A DNA stretch of 64,000 bases from Rhodococcus sp. UNC23MFCrub1.1 (lineage in GTDB: Bacteria > Actinomycetota > Actinomycetes > Mycobacteriales > Mycobacteriaceae). Below the pieces are notes generated by a model. That model made no database searches. It saw only the letters and a program-made list of their open reading frames with translations, and had not been told where the DNA came from. A program made the translations under genes and the position numbers. The stretch is taken from NCBI RefSeq assembly GCF_000686025.1, contig NZ_JMLQ01000007.1, forward strand, positions 1 through 64,000, given 5' to 3'. Position 1 is the first letter of the stretch. The number at the start of each line of letters is the position of its first letter. Positions 63,977-64,000 of this stretch are shown in pieces.

Positions 63977-64000
63977 CGTGGCATCGTCGGACCCGTCCGG

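Overview
The window is high-GC DNA from a mycolic-acid actinomycete, most likely Rhodococcus or a close relative. Supporting features are the fprB / Rv0885-like pair, a 13E12-type DUF222-HNH gene with a mycobacterial-type LexA box, a secreted glycosidase with an LGFP-like tail, Rv0312-like Hsp70-fold proteins near dcd and a tRNA-Gly, an ANTAR regulator cluster, and near-universal ATGA/GTGA stop-start overlaps. No insertion sequence, phage or CRISPR array was seen. Species assignment is an inference from gene content.

Layout. (1) 1-14244 is a cell-surface polysaccharide locus. It has the end of rmlB, two GDP-mannose dehydratase-type genes, three glycosyltransferases, two paralogous hexapeptide acyltransferases, a Wzz/tyrosine-kinase-like protein without its Walker A lysine, a flippase, a polymerase/ligase, an OafA-like acyltransferase and a Tat-lipoprotein glycosidase. 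The initiating sugar-1-phosphate transferase lies far away at 51359-52876. (2) 14245-27714 is housekeeping and accessory: a LexA-boxed DUF222-HNH gene, DUF72, an AurF-like oxygenase-fprB-tetR operon with an operator over its promoter, a degenerate-GGDEF/intact-EAL protein, an SDR gene broken by one amber codon, rtcB, a methyltransferase and a DUF559 nuclease-like protein. (3) 27755-30378 carries a B12-type uptake pair (btuC, btuF) behind a cobalamin riboswitch, then two tiny membrane proteins. (4) 30449-37158 has a secreted CocE-type hydrolase, an unrecognised four-gene membrane/cupredoxin-like operon and an AIM24 protein. (5) 37168-43862 is a five-gene guanidine/urea carboxylase operon behind a GlnR-like site. 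Its carboxylase gene has the carboxyltransferase half only. (6) 43965-46789 is a bluB-DUF294-fic operon. (7) 46872-56290 holds signalling genes: TetR, five ANTAR proteins, PhoU, GAF-EAL and an RsbW-like ATPase. (8) 56294-60061 has three Hsp70-fold membrane proteins. (9) 60160-64000 has dcd, tRNA-Gly(CCC), a transglutaminase-like protein, a secretory-type lipase and small genes.

The most unusual structure is a nested palindromic repeat of 39 to 45 bp, present four times (26754, 27711, 37158, 60898), always next to a gene or tRNA 3' end. It does not look like a standard terminator set because its sequence, not just its shape, is conserved. Other strong leads are the carboxylase lacking biotin carboxylase and biotin carrier domains, and the unrecognised operon at 32557-36363.
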